Positions 35,102-45,540 are shown, counted from the first letter of the stretch. The stretch: 64,000 bases of DNA from Granulosicoccus sp036478565 (GCA_965224525.1 OZ245050.1:868001-932000); one strand, 5' to 3'. Numbers and translations are program-made. Notes: generated from the letters alone by a model not told the origin.

Positions 35102-35692
35102 GTGACAGCCTTACAATCCCTCTGTGTATATTGTGGTTCAAGTTCCGGTGCCAGCCCACAGTACGTTGAGGTCAGTTGGGCATTGGCTGATGTCATGCTC
35201 GAACGTGATATTACGCTGGTATACGGCGGTGCTCACGTCGGCATCATGGGTGCCATTGCAGACCGCCTGATGCTAGGCGGTGGGCGGGTTATTGGAGTGA
35301 TACCAGAAGCGCTAGTGAAATTCGAAGTGGCACATGATGGTTTGACAGAATTGCATGTCGTGGCGGACATGCATGCGCGCAAGGCCATGATGGCCGACAA
35401 GTCCGATGCATTCGTTGCGCTGCCGGGCGGGCTGGGTACGCTCGAAGAACTATTCGAAGTCCTTACCTGGTCGCAACTTGGTATTCACGGCAAGCCATGT
35501 GGACTACTCAACATAGCAGGCTTCTACGATAGCTTGCTGCAATTTCTGGATCATGCCGCAGGCGAAGCGTTTATGACAGTCGCCCACCGCGAGTTGTTAA
35601 TTTCAGAAACCGAACCGGAAATTTTATTGAACCGCTTTGACTCCTACGTGCCGGCTGTTACCAGCAAACTGACACTGGGACTGAAGGTGTGA
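35102..35692 (+). CDS. LOG-family nucleoside 5'-monophosphate phosphoribohydrolase
   Basis: 196 residues from GTG 35102. TIGR00730/LOG family with the diagnostic PGGLGTLEELFEV near residue 107 and YGGAHVGIMGAIADRLM near 40. The family cleaves nucleoside monophosphates to base and ribose-5-phosphate; plant-associated members release cytokinins, but most bacterial ones probably serve nucleotide turnover. Usual length. Close spacing to the aminotransferase suggests cotranscription. Confidence 0.93.
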   Translation: MTALQSLCVYCGSSSGASPQYVEVSWALADVMLERDITLVYGGAHVGIMGAIADRLMLGGGRVIGVIPEALVKFEVAHDGLTELHVVADMHARKAMMADKSDAFVALPGGLGTLEELFEVLTWSQLGIHGKPCGLLNIAGFYDSLLQFLDHAAGEAFMTVAHRELLISETEPEILLNRFDSYVPAVTSKLTLGLKV

Positions 35693-35708
35693 GCCAGCTT
35701 CGTCGTGT

Positions 35709-37142
35709 CTACGTGAGGACAGGGCTCCGGCCCTTAGCAGGTGAATCAACAACTGTATTTAAATGTGCAATCGAGTTGGCGTAGTAGTTTAATAATGGCA
35801 GCTCATCTGGATTCACGCGTAGCATGCCATCGTCATCCAGTAAAATATGTCGCATCGTCAACATGCGCAAACCGACGTTGACCGCATAGTCATGGTCTCC
35901 GCGCGGAATGTAGGCGCGATGCCCAGCGGCTTCCAGTTGGTTGAGCAAATCAAGTACAGCGCTTTTTAGTTCCAGTTCGCTCATTACCCGGTCTGGGTCT
36001 GTGGCAAATACGCGTGTTACCAGTGCAACCGGCAGTATCGGTGTAATACTACCGATGCGTTGCATCAAGTCATTAGCGAGTTTTGATACATCCTCGACAA
36101 TGACGTGGCCATCATCGCAGTTGGCAGCTGTCCAGGCTTTCAGCGAGACCGGTTCGCCAAAATTCACACAGGCATAGCCATTGCGAAAACGACGTCCGAG
36201 CAGTGCCTGCCAGATATTTTTCGCAATAAACAGCGTACTGGTTTTTAACGTAAACCCCAGGCTGCGACGCGGCAATTTATCAGCGCTGCGAAGCAGAGTG
36301 CGGTCTTCCAAAACGCGATCATAGTTGATGCCGACCGGTATGAATACGATGTCGCGCGGGCCTTTTGGGTCAAAGCCACGTGTAATGTAGCCGAGCAGTC
36401 CAAGTTTTGGCTTACCCAGTTTGCCATCGCGGCTGAGCCGTCCCTCCGGAAACACAGCTTGCGGTACGCCGCCCTCAGCAGCCATCTGCACATAGCACTC
36501 GAGCACACGCCGGTACAGAGGGTCGCCCGAGTCACGGCGTACAAAGTAACCGCCCATAGCACGAATTAATTGCTGCAGCGGCCAGACTCTAGCCCATTCG
36601 CCAACGGCATAGGACAAGGCCGTGCGTTCGGCTGCCAGATAAGTTGCCAGAATGTAGTCCATATTGCTGCGATGGTTCATTAGGAAGACGACGCTGCTTT
36701 CAGAGCCAAGTTTTGACAAAGCATTGTCGTCGGCAAACCCCAGGCGGACTCGATACAGCGCGTGCACCATACGCTTGGCAACCCAGTACGCACCTTTGAA
36801 ATACACCAGTGCATTGAAGGCCGGTACAATTTCTTTTGCATAGGTTTGCACATCATGCATGAGCGCCTCTCGTGGAACGTCTCGCTCGACGGCCAGTTGG
36901 TCGACCAGTGCGATGATTCGGGGGTCATAACTTAATCGGTCAATGAGTACCCTGCGGCGAGTGAGCTTAAAGGAAGGGATACGCAAGGCCAAGCGCGTAT
37001 TCACCTCTTCGATAACCTGATTGGCCCGGCGCCGGAAAAACCAACGAGCCGATGGCAGCAGAAAATGCTGCAGCAGCCACAAAGTGGCCAAACCCAGTGA
37101 GAGCACGACTAACCATAGCGGTAGTTCAATTGTGTTGCTCAC
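35709..37142 (-). CDS. PlsB-like 1-acyltransferase
   Basis: 477 residues, shorter than classical PlsB (about 800) and closer to the C-terminal acyltransferase part. An N-terminal membrane helix (LWLVVLSLGLATLWLLQHFL) precedes the soluble domain. Catalytic HX4D motif NHRSNMDYI near residue 154, then AMGGYFVRRDSGDPLYRR and VFPEGRLSRDGKL (motif III) near 240 and IVFIPVGINYDRV near 260. It probably acylates glycerol-3-phosphate or a related substrate at the inner membrane; LPS or phospholipid role unclear. Convergent with the LOG gene. Confidence 0.88.
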   Translation of the reverse strand: MSNTIELPLWLVVLSLGLATLWLLQHFLLPSARWFFRRRANQVIEEVNTRLALRIPSFKLTRRRVLIDRLSYDPRIIALVDQLAVERDVPREALMHDVQTYAKEIVPAFNALVYFKGAYWVAKRMVHALYRVRLGFADDNALSKLGSESSVVFLMNHRSNMDYILATYLAAERTALSYAVGEWARVWPLQQLIRAMGGYFVRRDSGDPLYRRVLECYVQMAAEGGVPQAVFPEGRLSRDGKLGKPKLGLLGYITRGFDPKGPRDIVFIPVGINYDRVLEDRTLLRSADKLPRRSLGFTLKTSTLFIAKNIWQALLGRRFRNGYACVNFGEPVSLKAWTAANCDDGHVIVEDVSKLANDLMQRIGSITPILPVALVTRVFATDPDRVMSELELKSAVLDLLNQLEAAGHRAYIPRGDHDYAVNVGLRMLTMRHILLDDDGMLRVNPDELPLLNYYANSIAHLNTVVDSPAKGRSPVLT

Positions 37143-37501
37143 AAGAGTTCTATCCGGTTTTGGTGCATTTCTATCAGCGGCTCAGTATTAGGTCGGCAGC
37201 TTGGCGTGACGGCGGTATCGGATTTGCAGTGACTCATCGCTGATGTTCTGTTGCCGGGATAAATTCGCATCGGGCAGCGCCACTTCTCCGTTTGTTTCGA
37301 CTGCTCACTTGCATTGTCCCGCAGGAAGCTGATCTACAGCTTACCCGGCGATACGGTAACACGCCCACTGTACTTTGGAAATCACGCAGCAGACTCGATG
37401 ACTGACAAGGGCTTTGTCACATGTTAACTGCTGCTGCAGCTGGCGCAGGTGCTGCATGGTTTGTACAACTCGTGTGTTCTTTTGGATGCCAGGCTATTGC
37501 T
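37143..37501. other. Intergenic region between acyltransferase and chemoreceptor genes
   Basis: About 360 bases with divergent promoters expected. No repeat, RNA or operator that I could recognise; an upstream reading frame from 37421 joins the receptor but lacks a start signal as good as 37502. Confidence 0.4.
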
Positions 37502-40384
37502 ATGAAAAATTATCTGGAACGGCTGCAGCTTCGCTGGAAACTGGCGTTGATGTTGTGTGTGCCGATTCTGGCGTTGATCTGGTTTGTGCAAGGTGAACTA
37601 CGGCGGGCAATACCGGCATCCAGGCAAGCACAGCCAATGATTGATCTGATTGATCTGGCTGGCAGAACAAGTACGCTGATGCACTATCTTCAGCAGGAAC
37701 GCGGTGCGTCGAGCGGTTATTTGATTAGTTCAGGGCAGATGTTCAACGAAACTCTTGAAAGCATGCGTAACGCCACCGACACGGCGGAGGCGGAGCTAAA
37801 GGTATTTCTTGCTGATTTTACCACTGATGCGTATGGCAAGAAGTTCTCCAACAGTCTGAATCATGCTGTAAACAAACTGCATCAATTGCCCGAATATCGC
37901 AGCAATATTTCGAGTCTAAAAGTACCGCAGTCGGAAGTCGTCGCATTTTATTCCGAATTGAATAAGGCGTTTCTCGAGCTCATCCATCAAATGCCGAAGC
38001 TGAGTTCGAATGCCAGGCTAACCATGAATGCGGCGGCATTCTCAAGTTTTATTCTGGCCAAATCGCTGGCCGGACGAGAACGCATGGAGATGAGTTCCAT
38101 GTTGTTCGTGGGTGAGCTAAATCAAAATGATGTCACCTTAATAGCTGGTCTAATTAACCAGCAGAGCACATCGTTTGATACGTTTCAGACATTGGCAACG
38201 ACCGAAATGAAGGCGCTCCATGAGCATGCTAAAACTACTGACGGCTTTACACAGGTGAAGCAATTGAGAGAGGCAGCGCTGGGCTCTGTAGGGCGTAAAA
38301 TTGGTCTGACGCCGGTTTTGATGGAGCTGGGTTACGGCGGAATGATTCATACATTCAAAAACTACATACTGCGTGGTAGCAATAAGTATGTAGGTCAGTT
38401 CGAGAAAAAGCACCAGCAAATTTCCCAACTGCTGAACACGTACAGACAGATGCCAGGATTGTCTCAGGCTCAATTGGATGACGTGCTGACTATCCAGAAC
38501 ACGGCTGATCAGTACAAGAGAGGTGTTGAAACAACCACACGAATGATCACCAAGCTGGCGTCAATCAAGGCAATTGATCAGGCAATCAAGATCGATGATG
38601 GGCCCGCGTTGGCAGCCATCGATAGGCTACAAAGTGATATCGGTGTTGATTTGGAGCTCTGGTTTGACACGACAACTGCTCGCATTGATCAGCTCAAGCA
38701 GGTTGAAGACAAACTGGTCACACAGCTCATGGATCTGGCGAAGTCGATCGAGTCTCAGGCCACAACCCAACTGTTGTCTGTCATTACTATCGCCGCGATA
38801 GCGCTTGCAGCTGCGGCCCTGTTTGCCATCGTGTTAGCGCGCATCATTCTCTGCCAGTTAGGTGGTGACCCGAAGCAGTTGCTGGAAGTGGTTGAAGGTG
38901 TAGCTGGTGGTGACTTGCATATGGATCTTTCCACCAAACAACCCGCTACCGGTATATTCGCCGCAATGCAGACCATGCAGGCCAATTTGCGTGAACGAGC
39001 AGAAAAAGATCGGGTCCAATCTGCGAAAGATCGTGAACGAGCAGAAAAAGACCGCGAACGAACAGAGAGAGATCGCGTGACCCTGGAGGACAGCACCCGC
39101 TTGAAATCTGCTCTTGATGCTGTGAAAACCAACGTCATGATGGCTGATGAGAAAGGCATCATTATCTATTGCAACGACACATTAATGGAGATGTTGGGGA
39201 ATGCCGAGAACGACATTCGCAACGACTTGCCTCATTTCGATATAAATACACTGGTGGGCAGTAACTTCGATATATTTCACAAGAATCCGGCCCATCAACG
39301 CGCGATGGTAGAGTCTCTGACGTCGGTTCACACCGTAGAGATTACCGTATCCAGGCACAATTTTCGATTTGTCGCAACGCCGGTGTTCGGTGCCGACGAC
39401 CAACGACTGGGTACGGTTGTCGAGTGGTCTGATCGTACCCAGGAGCTCGCGACAGAGCGAGATGTTCAGATGATGGTGGATAGCGTTCTTCAAGGCGATC
39501 TTAGCCGGCGAGTGGATACGCACAATATGACCGGGTTCGCAGCAATAATCAGTAACGGCGTCAATGGTATTGTTGATAAACTTAGTAGTGCCATGCACGA
39601 GATCCGTGAGTCCACCGACATAGTACATGCAGTGGCAAGCGATATTGCGCAGGGCAACGGAGACATCAGCGAGCGTACCGAAAAACAGGCAAGCAGCCTT
39701 GAGGAAACTTCTGCCAGCATGGGCCAGATGACCGGGGCTATCAGGAAGAACGCCGAGGATGCAGCCTCAGCCAGTAAACTGGCTGCGAGCACGCGCGATA
39801 TCGCTGAGCAAGGCGGAGAAGTCGTCAGCCATGCGATTGCCGCTATGGAGGAAATTGATCAATCCAGTCGCCAGATCGCAGCCATCATCGGTGTTATTAA
39901 TGATATCTCTTTTCAAACGAACCTGTTGGCTCTTAATGCATCAGTCGAGGCTGCAAGAGCCGGTGAGCAGGGGCGTGGTTTTGCTGTAATTGCCAGTGAA
40001 GTGCGCAATCTCGCCAGCGCCTGTGCCGAGGCTGCGAAGGAGATCGAGGATCAGATAAAGAACAGCGTCGAAGCTGTTGAAAAGGGCAACAGGCTGGTGA
40101 ACGAATCCGGTGAGACGCTTAGTAAAATTGTCTCCAGTGTTCGCCAGGTAACGGATATCGTCGCCATGATAGCCCAGGAAAGCGAACAACAGTCTCGTGG
40201 TGTCAATGAAATAAACATGGCAATAGCGAACATGGATGGTATGACGCAACAGAATGCAGAACTTGTTGAAGACGTGGCAATGGCCAGTCAGAACATGCGC
40301 GCACAGGCCGACGTGCTCAATGAAGTAGTTTCAAATTATAAAGTGGGTGCTGTCCTGGGTGGCGATCAGCGAAACGCAGCGTAG
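37502..40384 (+). CDS. Methyl-accepting chemotaxis protein with NIT, HAMP and PAS domains
   Basis: 960 residues from ATG 37502 (an upstream extension of 27 codons is possible). TM1 is about residues 13–33. The periplasmic sensor is NIT-like (nitrate/nitrite sensing), shown by YLQQERGASSGYLIS near 65. TM2 (about 420–447) leads to a HAMP domain. Residues 496–529 are an acidic/basic coiled coil with RERAEKDR repeats. A PAS-like domain follows (VMMADEKGIIIYCNDTLMEML, 540–650), a second HAMP-like stretch, and the signalling tip FQTNLLALNASVEAARAGEQ near 820 with EVRNLA. It controls flagellar motors through CheA/CheW, not encoded here. No pentapeptide for CheR was found at the C-terminus. Confidence 0.94.
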   Translation: MKNYLERLQLRWKLALMLCVPILALIWFVQGELRRAIPASRQAQPMIDLIDLAGRTSTLMHYLQQERGASSGYLISSGQMFNETLESMRNATDTAEAELKVFLADFTTDAYGKKFSNSLNHAVNKLHQLPEYRSNISSLKVPQSEVVAFYSELNKAFLELIHQMPKLSSNARLTMNAAAFSSFILAKSLAGRERMEMSSMLFVGELNQNDVTLIAGLINQQSTSFDTFQTLATTEMKALHEHAKTTDGFTQVKQLREAALGSVGRKIGLTPVLMELGYGGMIHTFKNYILRGSNKYVGQFEKKHQQISQLLNTYRQMPGLSQAQLDDVLTIQNTADQYKRGVETTTRMITKLASIKAIDQAIKIDDGPALAAIDRLQSDIGVDLELWFDTTTARIDQLKQVEDKLVTQLMDLAKSIESQATTQLLSVITIAAIALAAAALFAIVLARIILCQLGGDPKQLLEVVEGVAGGDLHMDLSTKQPATGIFAAMQTMQANLRERAEKDRVQSAKDRERAEKDRERTERDRVTLEDSTRLKSALDAVKTNVMMADEKGIIIYCNDTLMEMLGNAENDIRNDLPHFDINTLVGSNFDIFHKNPAHQRAMVESLTSVHTVEITVSRHNFRFVATPVFGADDQRLGTVVEWSDRTQELATERDVQMMVDSVLQGDLSRRVDTHNMTGFAAIISNGVNGIVDKLSSAMHEIRESTDIVHAVASDIAQGNGDISERTEKQASSLEETSASMGQMTGAIRKNAEDAASASKLAASTRDIAEQGGEVVSHAIAAMEEIDQSSRQIAAIIGVINDISFQTNLLALNASVEAARAGEQGRGFAVIASEVRNLASACAEAAKEIEDQIKNSVEAVEKGNRLVNESGETLSKIVSSVRQVTDIVAMIAQESEQQSRGVNEINMAIANMDGMTQQNAELVEDVAMASQNMRAQADVLNEVVSNYKVGAVLGGDQRNAA
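38988..39086 (+). repeat. Coding repeat in chemoreceptor coiled coil
   Basis: Tandem imperfect repeats of about 24–48 bp encoding RERAEKDR and variants (RVQSAKDR, RERTERDR). cgtgaacgagcagaaaaaga occurs twice almost exactly. They make a charged helix between HAMP and PAS. Confidence 0.8.
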
Positions 40385-40538
40385 GTGCTCCCCTGGACAA
40401 TCGCATCGCGCTGAATGCGCCCTCATGCCGTTAGCTCGTTGAGCTGATTCTGAAGTGGTAATTTGTGATGATTCAGAGCGATCAAAATCCGGTATCCTTT
40501 ATTGTGCTGGCTGTCGGTAACCTGGACAAAATAACACC

Positions 40539-41210
40539 TTGCAAAACACGCTTGAAGCGCAAAGTCGTTTTGATCATCTGGTTATTGGTGCAAGCGCATT
40601 GGATGTTGGTATCAGCTGGTTTGAAAAGCAATCAGGTATACAGCTGCCGATGGGTGGGGAGCACCCGCTGATGGGGACGCACAATCATCTGAGTGCTATC
40701 ACTGATAATACTTTTCTGGAGGTCATCGCTATCAACCCCGATGCGGAGCCACCAACACGGCCGCGATGGTTTGGCCTGGATGATGAGTCGGTGCAGCAAA
40801 GGCTGGCCAAAAGCCCAACGCTATTGACCTGGGTGGTGGCCTGCAGTGATTTGCGCGCTGCGCTGGAGCGACTACAGGAACTGGGCATTGATGCAGGTGA
40901 GTCGGTTACTCAACGGCGCGGGAATCTAACCTGGCAAATTGCTGTCCGGCCTGATGGAGGATTGCTTGAAAACGGGTGTTTTCCGGTGTTGATCGAGTGG
41001 CCGAAAGGGGTCAATCCAGTGATTTCCATGACTCGGCAGGGCCTGGATATCGAGCGTTTGGTACTGGTTCACCCAGAGCCTGACTTGCTACTGGCAGGTC
41101 TGGAGGTAATTAACTATTCGTCGAATGTTGAGGTGTTGCCGGAAAAAGGCGCTTCCAGGCATATGGCCGCGACGCTGCGTGCGGGTACCAGAATATTCTC
41201 GATAGTCTAA
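40539..41210 (+). CDS. VOC-superfamily (glyoxalase-like) protein
   Basis: 223 residues from a TTG at 40539, the earliest start giving FDHLVIGASALDVGISWFE, the beginning of a VOC fold; ribosome site is poor. The Glyoxalase_3-type domain is seen in the first half (HNHLSAITDNTFLEVIAINP) and the lower-similarity second half. His13 and Glu69-type positions may be metal ligands, but the exact set is unclear. Substrate unknown. Stands alone between the receptor and pgi. Confidence 0.75.
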   Translation: MQNTLEAQSRFDHLVIGASALDVGISWFEKQSGIQLPMGGEHPLMGTHNHLSAITDNTFLEVIAINPDAEPPTRPRWFGLDDESVQQRLAKSPTLLTWVVACSDLRAALERLQELGIDAGESVTQRRGNLTWQIAVRPDGGLLENGCFPVLIEWPKGVNPVISMTRQGLDIERLVLVHPEPDLLLAGLEVINYSSNVEVLPEKGASRHMAATLRAGTRIFSIV

Positions 41211-41373
41211 GAGTTTTGTTTGACGGATTTTTCTACTGCGCAGACTCCTGGCCTGGCGCAAAGGTCGGTTCCCGCAAATTACTGAGCAAAAAGTCCTAAA
41301 GCCTGAGTGATAACCCTTGTCGCCCGGTGAAAGGTCTACAATTACGAGTCTCCCGCCGCTCCGTTCTCATTCG

Positions 41374-43026
41374 ATGAAACGACCCGAAGACCGCATGGCC
41401 TGGCAATCACTGGCCGAGCACCATCAGGCTACTCATACACTGACGCTGCGTGAACGGTTTGCCGCCGACAACAAACGATTCGAGCTGTTTCAACTGGAAG
41501 CTGCTGGCGTATTTCTTGATTTCTCCAAAAATCACTTGAGTAGTGATACGCACCGCCTGCTGCTTGCTTTGGCGGAATCCAGCCAACTGAACAACAAGAT
41601 CGAGCGTATGTTCAGCGGGGCGATTATCAACCCGACCGAACAGCGACCGGTTTTGCACACGGCTCTCAGAAATCGTTCGTCGAAGCCGGTCCTGATTGAT
41701 GGTAAAGATGTGATGCCAGACATTCGGGCGGTGTTGGATCGTTTGCGGCAATTTTCCGAGCAGGTGCGTAGCGGAGAGTGGAAGGGTTATACCGGCAAGG
41801 TGATAACTGATGTTGTCAACATCGGTATAGGCGGATCGGATTTGGGGCCGGTTATGGCGGTTTCCGCGTTGGCACCATTTGCACATGAGCGGCTGACGAT
41901 GCATTTTGTCTCCAATGTTGACGGCTCACATCTGATATCGACCCTCAAACAGGTCAATCCAGAAACTACGCTGTTCATCGTTGCCTCAAAAACATTTACC
42001 ACGCAGGAAACCTTGAGTAATGCCCGCTCGGCGCGCGAATGGTTCCTGGATTCGGATGCGCAAGAATCGGATGTGGCGAAGCATTTTGTCGCCTTGTCAA
42101 CCAATACGACCGAGGTAGTCGCCTTCGGTATTGATACCAACAATATGTTTGGTTTCTGGGACTGGGTTGGTGGTCGTTACTCTCTGTGGTCGGCTATTGG
42201 TTTACCACTAATACTGTCAATCGGCATGGACCGCTTTGAGCAGTTCTTGCAAGGCGGGCATGACATGGACTTACACTTCCGGCAAGCTTCGCTGGACAAG
42301 AACATGCCGGTAACACTGGCATTGCTGACGGTTTGGTACAACAACTTCTGGCAAGCGCACAGCCATTTGATTGCGCCATATGACCAGTGCTTGCACCGTT
42401 TTCCGGCCTATCTGCAGCAGTTGTCCATGGAAAGCAACGGCAAGTCGGTGCACCTCGACGGCACAAGAGTCAGTATTGCCACCGGGCCGCTGGTCTGGGG
42501 CGAGCCGGGCACCAATGGCCAGCATGCTTACTTCCAGCTGTTGCATCAGGGTACGCATATGATTCCGGTCGACTTTATCATGCCACTGGAAAGCCTGAAC
42601 CCGTTAGGAAATCATCATGATTTGCTGATGGCAAACTGTTTTGCTCAGTCAGAAGCGCTGATGATGGGCAAGGACGGTGAGGCAGTGACACTGCAGATGC
42701 ATTCCAACGGCCGGTCGAATGACGATATCGAGCGCTTGCTGGGTCATCGAAAATTTGCAGGCAATCGTCCGAGCAATACAGTGTTGGTACAGCGTCTTGA
42801 TCCACATGCGTTGGGCGCTCTGGTTGCCCTGTATGAGCACAAGGTATTTGTCGAAGCCGCCATCTGGGACATCAATCCGTTTGATCAGTGGGGGGTTGAA
42901 CTTGGCAAACAGCTGGCGCAGTCCATTCAAACCGAGATGGAAAGCGAAACGCAGGTCAGTGGCCACGATTGCAGTACTAATGGCTTGATCAATCGGGCAC
43001 TAAAACTAAAGAATTTGCAGGCTTAA
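41374..43026 (+). CDS. pgi: Glucose-6-phosphate isomerase
   Basis: 550 residues, standard Pgi length. Interconverts glucose-6-phosphate and fructose-6-phosphate. ATG 41374 (MKRPEDRMAWQSLAEHH) is preferred to a TTG 19 codons earlier. Motifs: VVNIGIGGSDLGPVM near residue 147, FVSNVDGSHL near 180, VASKTFTTQETLSNARSARE near 206, GGRYSLWSAIGLPL (substrate loop with Arg) near 267, and QLSMESNGKSV near 350, where the base Glu is found. Nine bases before parC, so likely cotranscribed. Confidence 0.96.
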   Translation: MKRPEDRMAWQSLAEHHQATHTLTLRERFAADNKRFELFQLEAAGVFLDFSKNHLSSDTHRLLLALAESSQLNNKIERMFSGAIINPTEQRPVLHTALRNRSSKPVLIDGKDVMPDIRAVLDRLRQFSEQVRSGEWKGYTGKVITDVVNIGIGGSDLGPVMAVSALAPFAHERLTMHFVSNVDGSHLISTLKQVNPETTLFIVASKTFTTQETLSNARSAREWFLDSDAQESDVAKHFVALSTNTTEVVAFGIDTNNMFGFWDWVGGRYSLWSAIGLPLILSIGMDRFEQFLQGGHDMDLHFRQASLDKNMPVTLALLTVWYNNFWQAHSHLIAPYDQCLHRFPAYLQQLSMESNGKSVHLDGTRVSIATGPLVWGEPGTNGQHAYFQLLHQGTHMIPVDFIMPLESLNPLGNHHDLLMANCFAQSEALMMGKDGEAVTLQMHSNGRSNDDIERLLGHRKFAGNRPSNTVLVQRLDPHALGALVALYEHKVFVEAAIWDINPFDQWGVELGKQLAQSIQTEMESETQVSGHDCSTNGLINRALKLKNLQA

Positions 43027-43034
43027 GCTGAAAC

Positions 43035-45299
43035 ATGGCCAGAAAGAGAAAATCCAAACCCATCATGCAGCCCGAGCTGGTTGAAGAACTACCGATGGCA
43101 GAATATACCGAGAAGTCCTACCTGGACTATTCGATGTACGTCATCCTCGATCGGGCATTGCCGCATATCGGCGACGGCCTGAAGCCGGTGCAGCGTCGCA
43201 TCGTTTATGCCATGAGCGAACTGGGGCTTTCGGCAGTATCCAAACACAAAAAATCTGCACGTACGGTCGGCGATGTGCTCGGTAAATTCCACCCGCACGG
43301 TGATTCAGCCTGTTATGAAGCCATGGTATTGATGGCGCAGCCGTTTACCTATCGCTACCCGTTGATCGATGGCCAGGGCAACTGGGGTTCGCAGGACGAA
43401 CCAAAATCCTTTGCCGCCATGCGTTACACCGAATCAAGACTTGCAAAGTTCTCCAAATCCTTGTTGCAGGAGCTGGGGCAAGGGACAGTCGACTTTGAAC
43501 CAAACTTTGATGGCACGTTAAAAGAACCAACGCTGCTGCCATCGCGCCTGCCACACATTCTGTTGAACAATACAACTGGTATCGCGGTTGGCATGGCCAC
43601 CGATATACCACCGCACAATGTTGTAGAAATTGGCAAAGCCTGTATTCATTTACTGGATAAACCCAAAGCAAAACTCGATGACTTGATGCAGTACATCAAT
43701 GGGCCGGACTACCCGACCGAGGCTGAACTGATTACATCGAAGGAAGACATCCTGTCGATGTATGAAACCGGTCATGGCGGGCTACGTTGTCGGGCCGTGT
43801 TTGAAAAAGAAGGGGCCGATATCATTGTCACGGCCTTGCCCTTTCAGGTGTCCGGTTCGCGTGTACTGGAACAGATCGCCGCGCAAATGCAGGCAAAAAA
43901 ATTACCGATGGTCGAGGATTTACGGAACGAGTCCAATCACGAAAACCCGACGCGTTTGATTATTACGCCTCGCAGCAATCGGATTGATATCGATAGTCTG
44001 ATGCAGCACCTGTTCGCAACGACCGATCTGGAGCGTACCTACCGGGTCAATATGAACATGATCGGGCTTAACGGCCGACCACAGGTCAAGTCCTTGTTGC
44101 GTATCCTGAAGGAATGGCTGGAATTCCGTGTTGCAACGGTGCGGCGACGCTTGCAGTGGCGCCTGGACAAGGTCGAAGCCCGGTTGCATATTCTTGCCGG
44201 TTTGATGATCGCTTACCTCAATATTGATGAAGTCATAGCCATTATTCGTAGCAATGATGAGCCGAAGCCGGTGTTGATGAAACGCTTCAAGATCAGCGAT
44301 ATTCAGGCAGAAGCCATTCTGGAGCTGAAGCTGCGGCATCTTGCCCAGCTTGAGGAAATGAAAATTCAGGGTGAGCAGGATACCTTGCAAAAAGAACGTG
44401 ACAAGTTGCAGGCCATTCTGGGTTCCGAGCGGCGCATGAAGACGCTGATTAAAAAAGAGCTTGCCGAGGATATCGAAACCTATGGCGACAAACGTCGCAC
44501 ACCGATAGTCGCGCGTGATGCAGCACAGGCGATATCGGAAGCCGACCTGATTCCCAGCGAGCCGATTACCGTGGTGTTATCCGAGCGTGGCTGGGTCAGG
44601 GCAGGCAAGGGTCATGAAGTTGATCCGCTGGCACTGAACTACAAGGCCGGTGATAACTTCCAGGATGCCGCTCGTGGTCGTACCAACGGCACGGCCATGT
44701 TTCTTGATTCAACCGGACGTATCTACTGTGTACCGGCGCATGGCTTTCCATCAGCGAGAGGGCTTGGTGAGCCGATCAGTGGCCGTGTGAAACCACCCGA
44801 TGGCGCACGTTTTGTCAGTGTCATGATGGGCGATGAGGAAGATCGTTATTTGTTTTCGACAACGGCGGGCTACGGATTTGTTGCACGACTGGGTGACCTG
44901 GTCAGTCGTAACAAAGCTGGTCGCGCCGTAATCAACGTTCCAATCGGAGCATCGGTGCTGCCTGCTGCACCAGTCAAGTCACTGACTGATGATCTGGTGG
45001 CCGCTATCAGCAATGGAGGCAGCCTGTTGAGCTTCCCGGTGGGTGAGCTGCCAGAGATGGCCAAGGGCAAGGGCAACAAGATATTCAACATTCCGGGGCC
45101 AAAGTTCAAGGCTGGCGAGGAATCCATGATTGCACTGGCAGTGTTGTCGCCAAAAAGTAAACTGCGTATCACCAGCGGCAAACGACATACATTGATCAAG
45201 TTTCAAGAGCTTGATGACTATGCTGGTTCCCGCGGACAGCGTGGCCGCAAACTGCCGCGCGGTTTTCAGAACGTGAAGGCCGTGGAGGTTGAGCGTTGA
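43035..45299 (+). CDS. parC: DNA topoisomerase IV subunit A
   Basis: 754 residues. Breakage-reunion subunit that decatenates chromosomes with ParE (not here). The catalytic tyrosine lies in FAAMRYTESRL near residue 130. The quinolone region HPHGDSACYEAM keeps the wild-type Ser and Glu (Ser80/Glu84 in E. coli). The coiled-coil and C-terminal beta-pinwheel are present, with the pinwheel GKGNKIFNIPG near 672. No gyrA-box (QRRGGKG) was seen, consistent with ParC rather than GyrA. Confidence 0.95.
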   Translation: MARKRKSKPIMQPELVEELPMAEYTEKSYLDYSMYVILDRALPHIGDGLKPVQRRIVYAMSELGLSAVSKHKKSARTVGDVLGKFHPHGDSACYEAMVLMAQPFTYRYPLIDGQGNWGSQDEPKSFAAMRYTESRLAKFSKSLLQELGQGTVDFEPNFDGTLKEPTLLPSRLPHILLNNTTGIAVGMATDIPPHNVVEIGKACIHLLDKPKAKLDDLMQYINGPDYPTEAELITSKEDILSMYETGHGGLRCRAVFEKEGADIIVTALPFQVSGSRVLEQIAAQMQAKKLPMVEDLRNESNHENPTRLIITPRSNRIDIDSLMQHLFATTDLERTYRVNMNMIGLNGRPQVKSLLRILKEWLEFRVATVRRRLQWRLDKVEARLHILAGLMIAYLNIDEVIAIIRSNDEPKPVLMKRFKISDIQAEAILELKLRHLAQLEEMKIQGEQDTLQKERDKLQAILGSERRMKTLIKKELAEDIETYGDKRRTPIVARDAAQAISEADLIPSEPITVVLSERGWVRAGKGHEVDPLALNYKAGDNFQDAARGRTNGTAMFLDSTGRIYCVPAHGFPSARGLGEPISGRVKPPDGARFVSVMMGDEEDRYLFSTTAGYGFVARLGDLVSRNKAGRAVINVPIGASVLPAAPVKSLTDDLVAAISNGGSLLSFPVGELPEMAKGKGNKIFNIPGPKFKAGEESMIALAVLSPKSKLRITSGKRHTLIKFQELDDYAGSRGQRGRKLPRGFQNVKAVEVER

Positions 45300-45368
45300 A
45301 ATTGTGCGTAAAGGAAATATGAGTGATTTTTTCACTCCAGAAAAGAAAAGCTGAAATGCTCCGCCTGA

Positions 45369-45387
45369 TTGTTACACAGTGTGACAA
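45369..45387. promoter_or_regulatory. Imperfect palindrome between parC and htpX
   Basis: TTGTTACAC-A-GTGTGACAA: arms match 8 of 9 positions around a single central A, 154 bases upstream of htpX. It could be an operator or a short RNA hairpin at the parC 3' end. I cannot assign a regulator. Confidence 0.3.
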
Positions 45388-45540
45388 GCTCAGGTATGAA
45401 GTGCTATGTATGGTCCTGTGAGGGTCTGGGATAGCGGCATTTCACGTTACTTTGTGTCAACGGCTGACGTAGCTGGTTGCGCTTGTTGCTGGCTGCCCCT
45501 ATCTTTAAGCTACTATTGAATTCTGTCCCGGAGTAATCCC

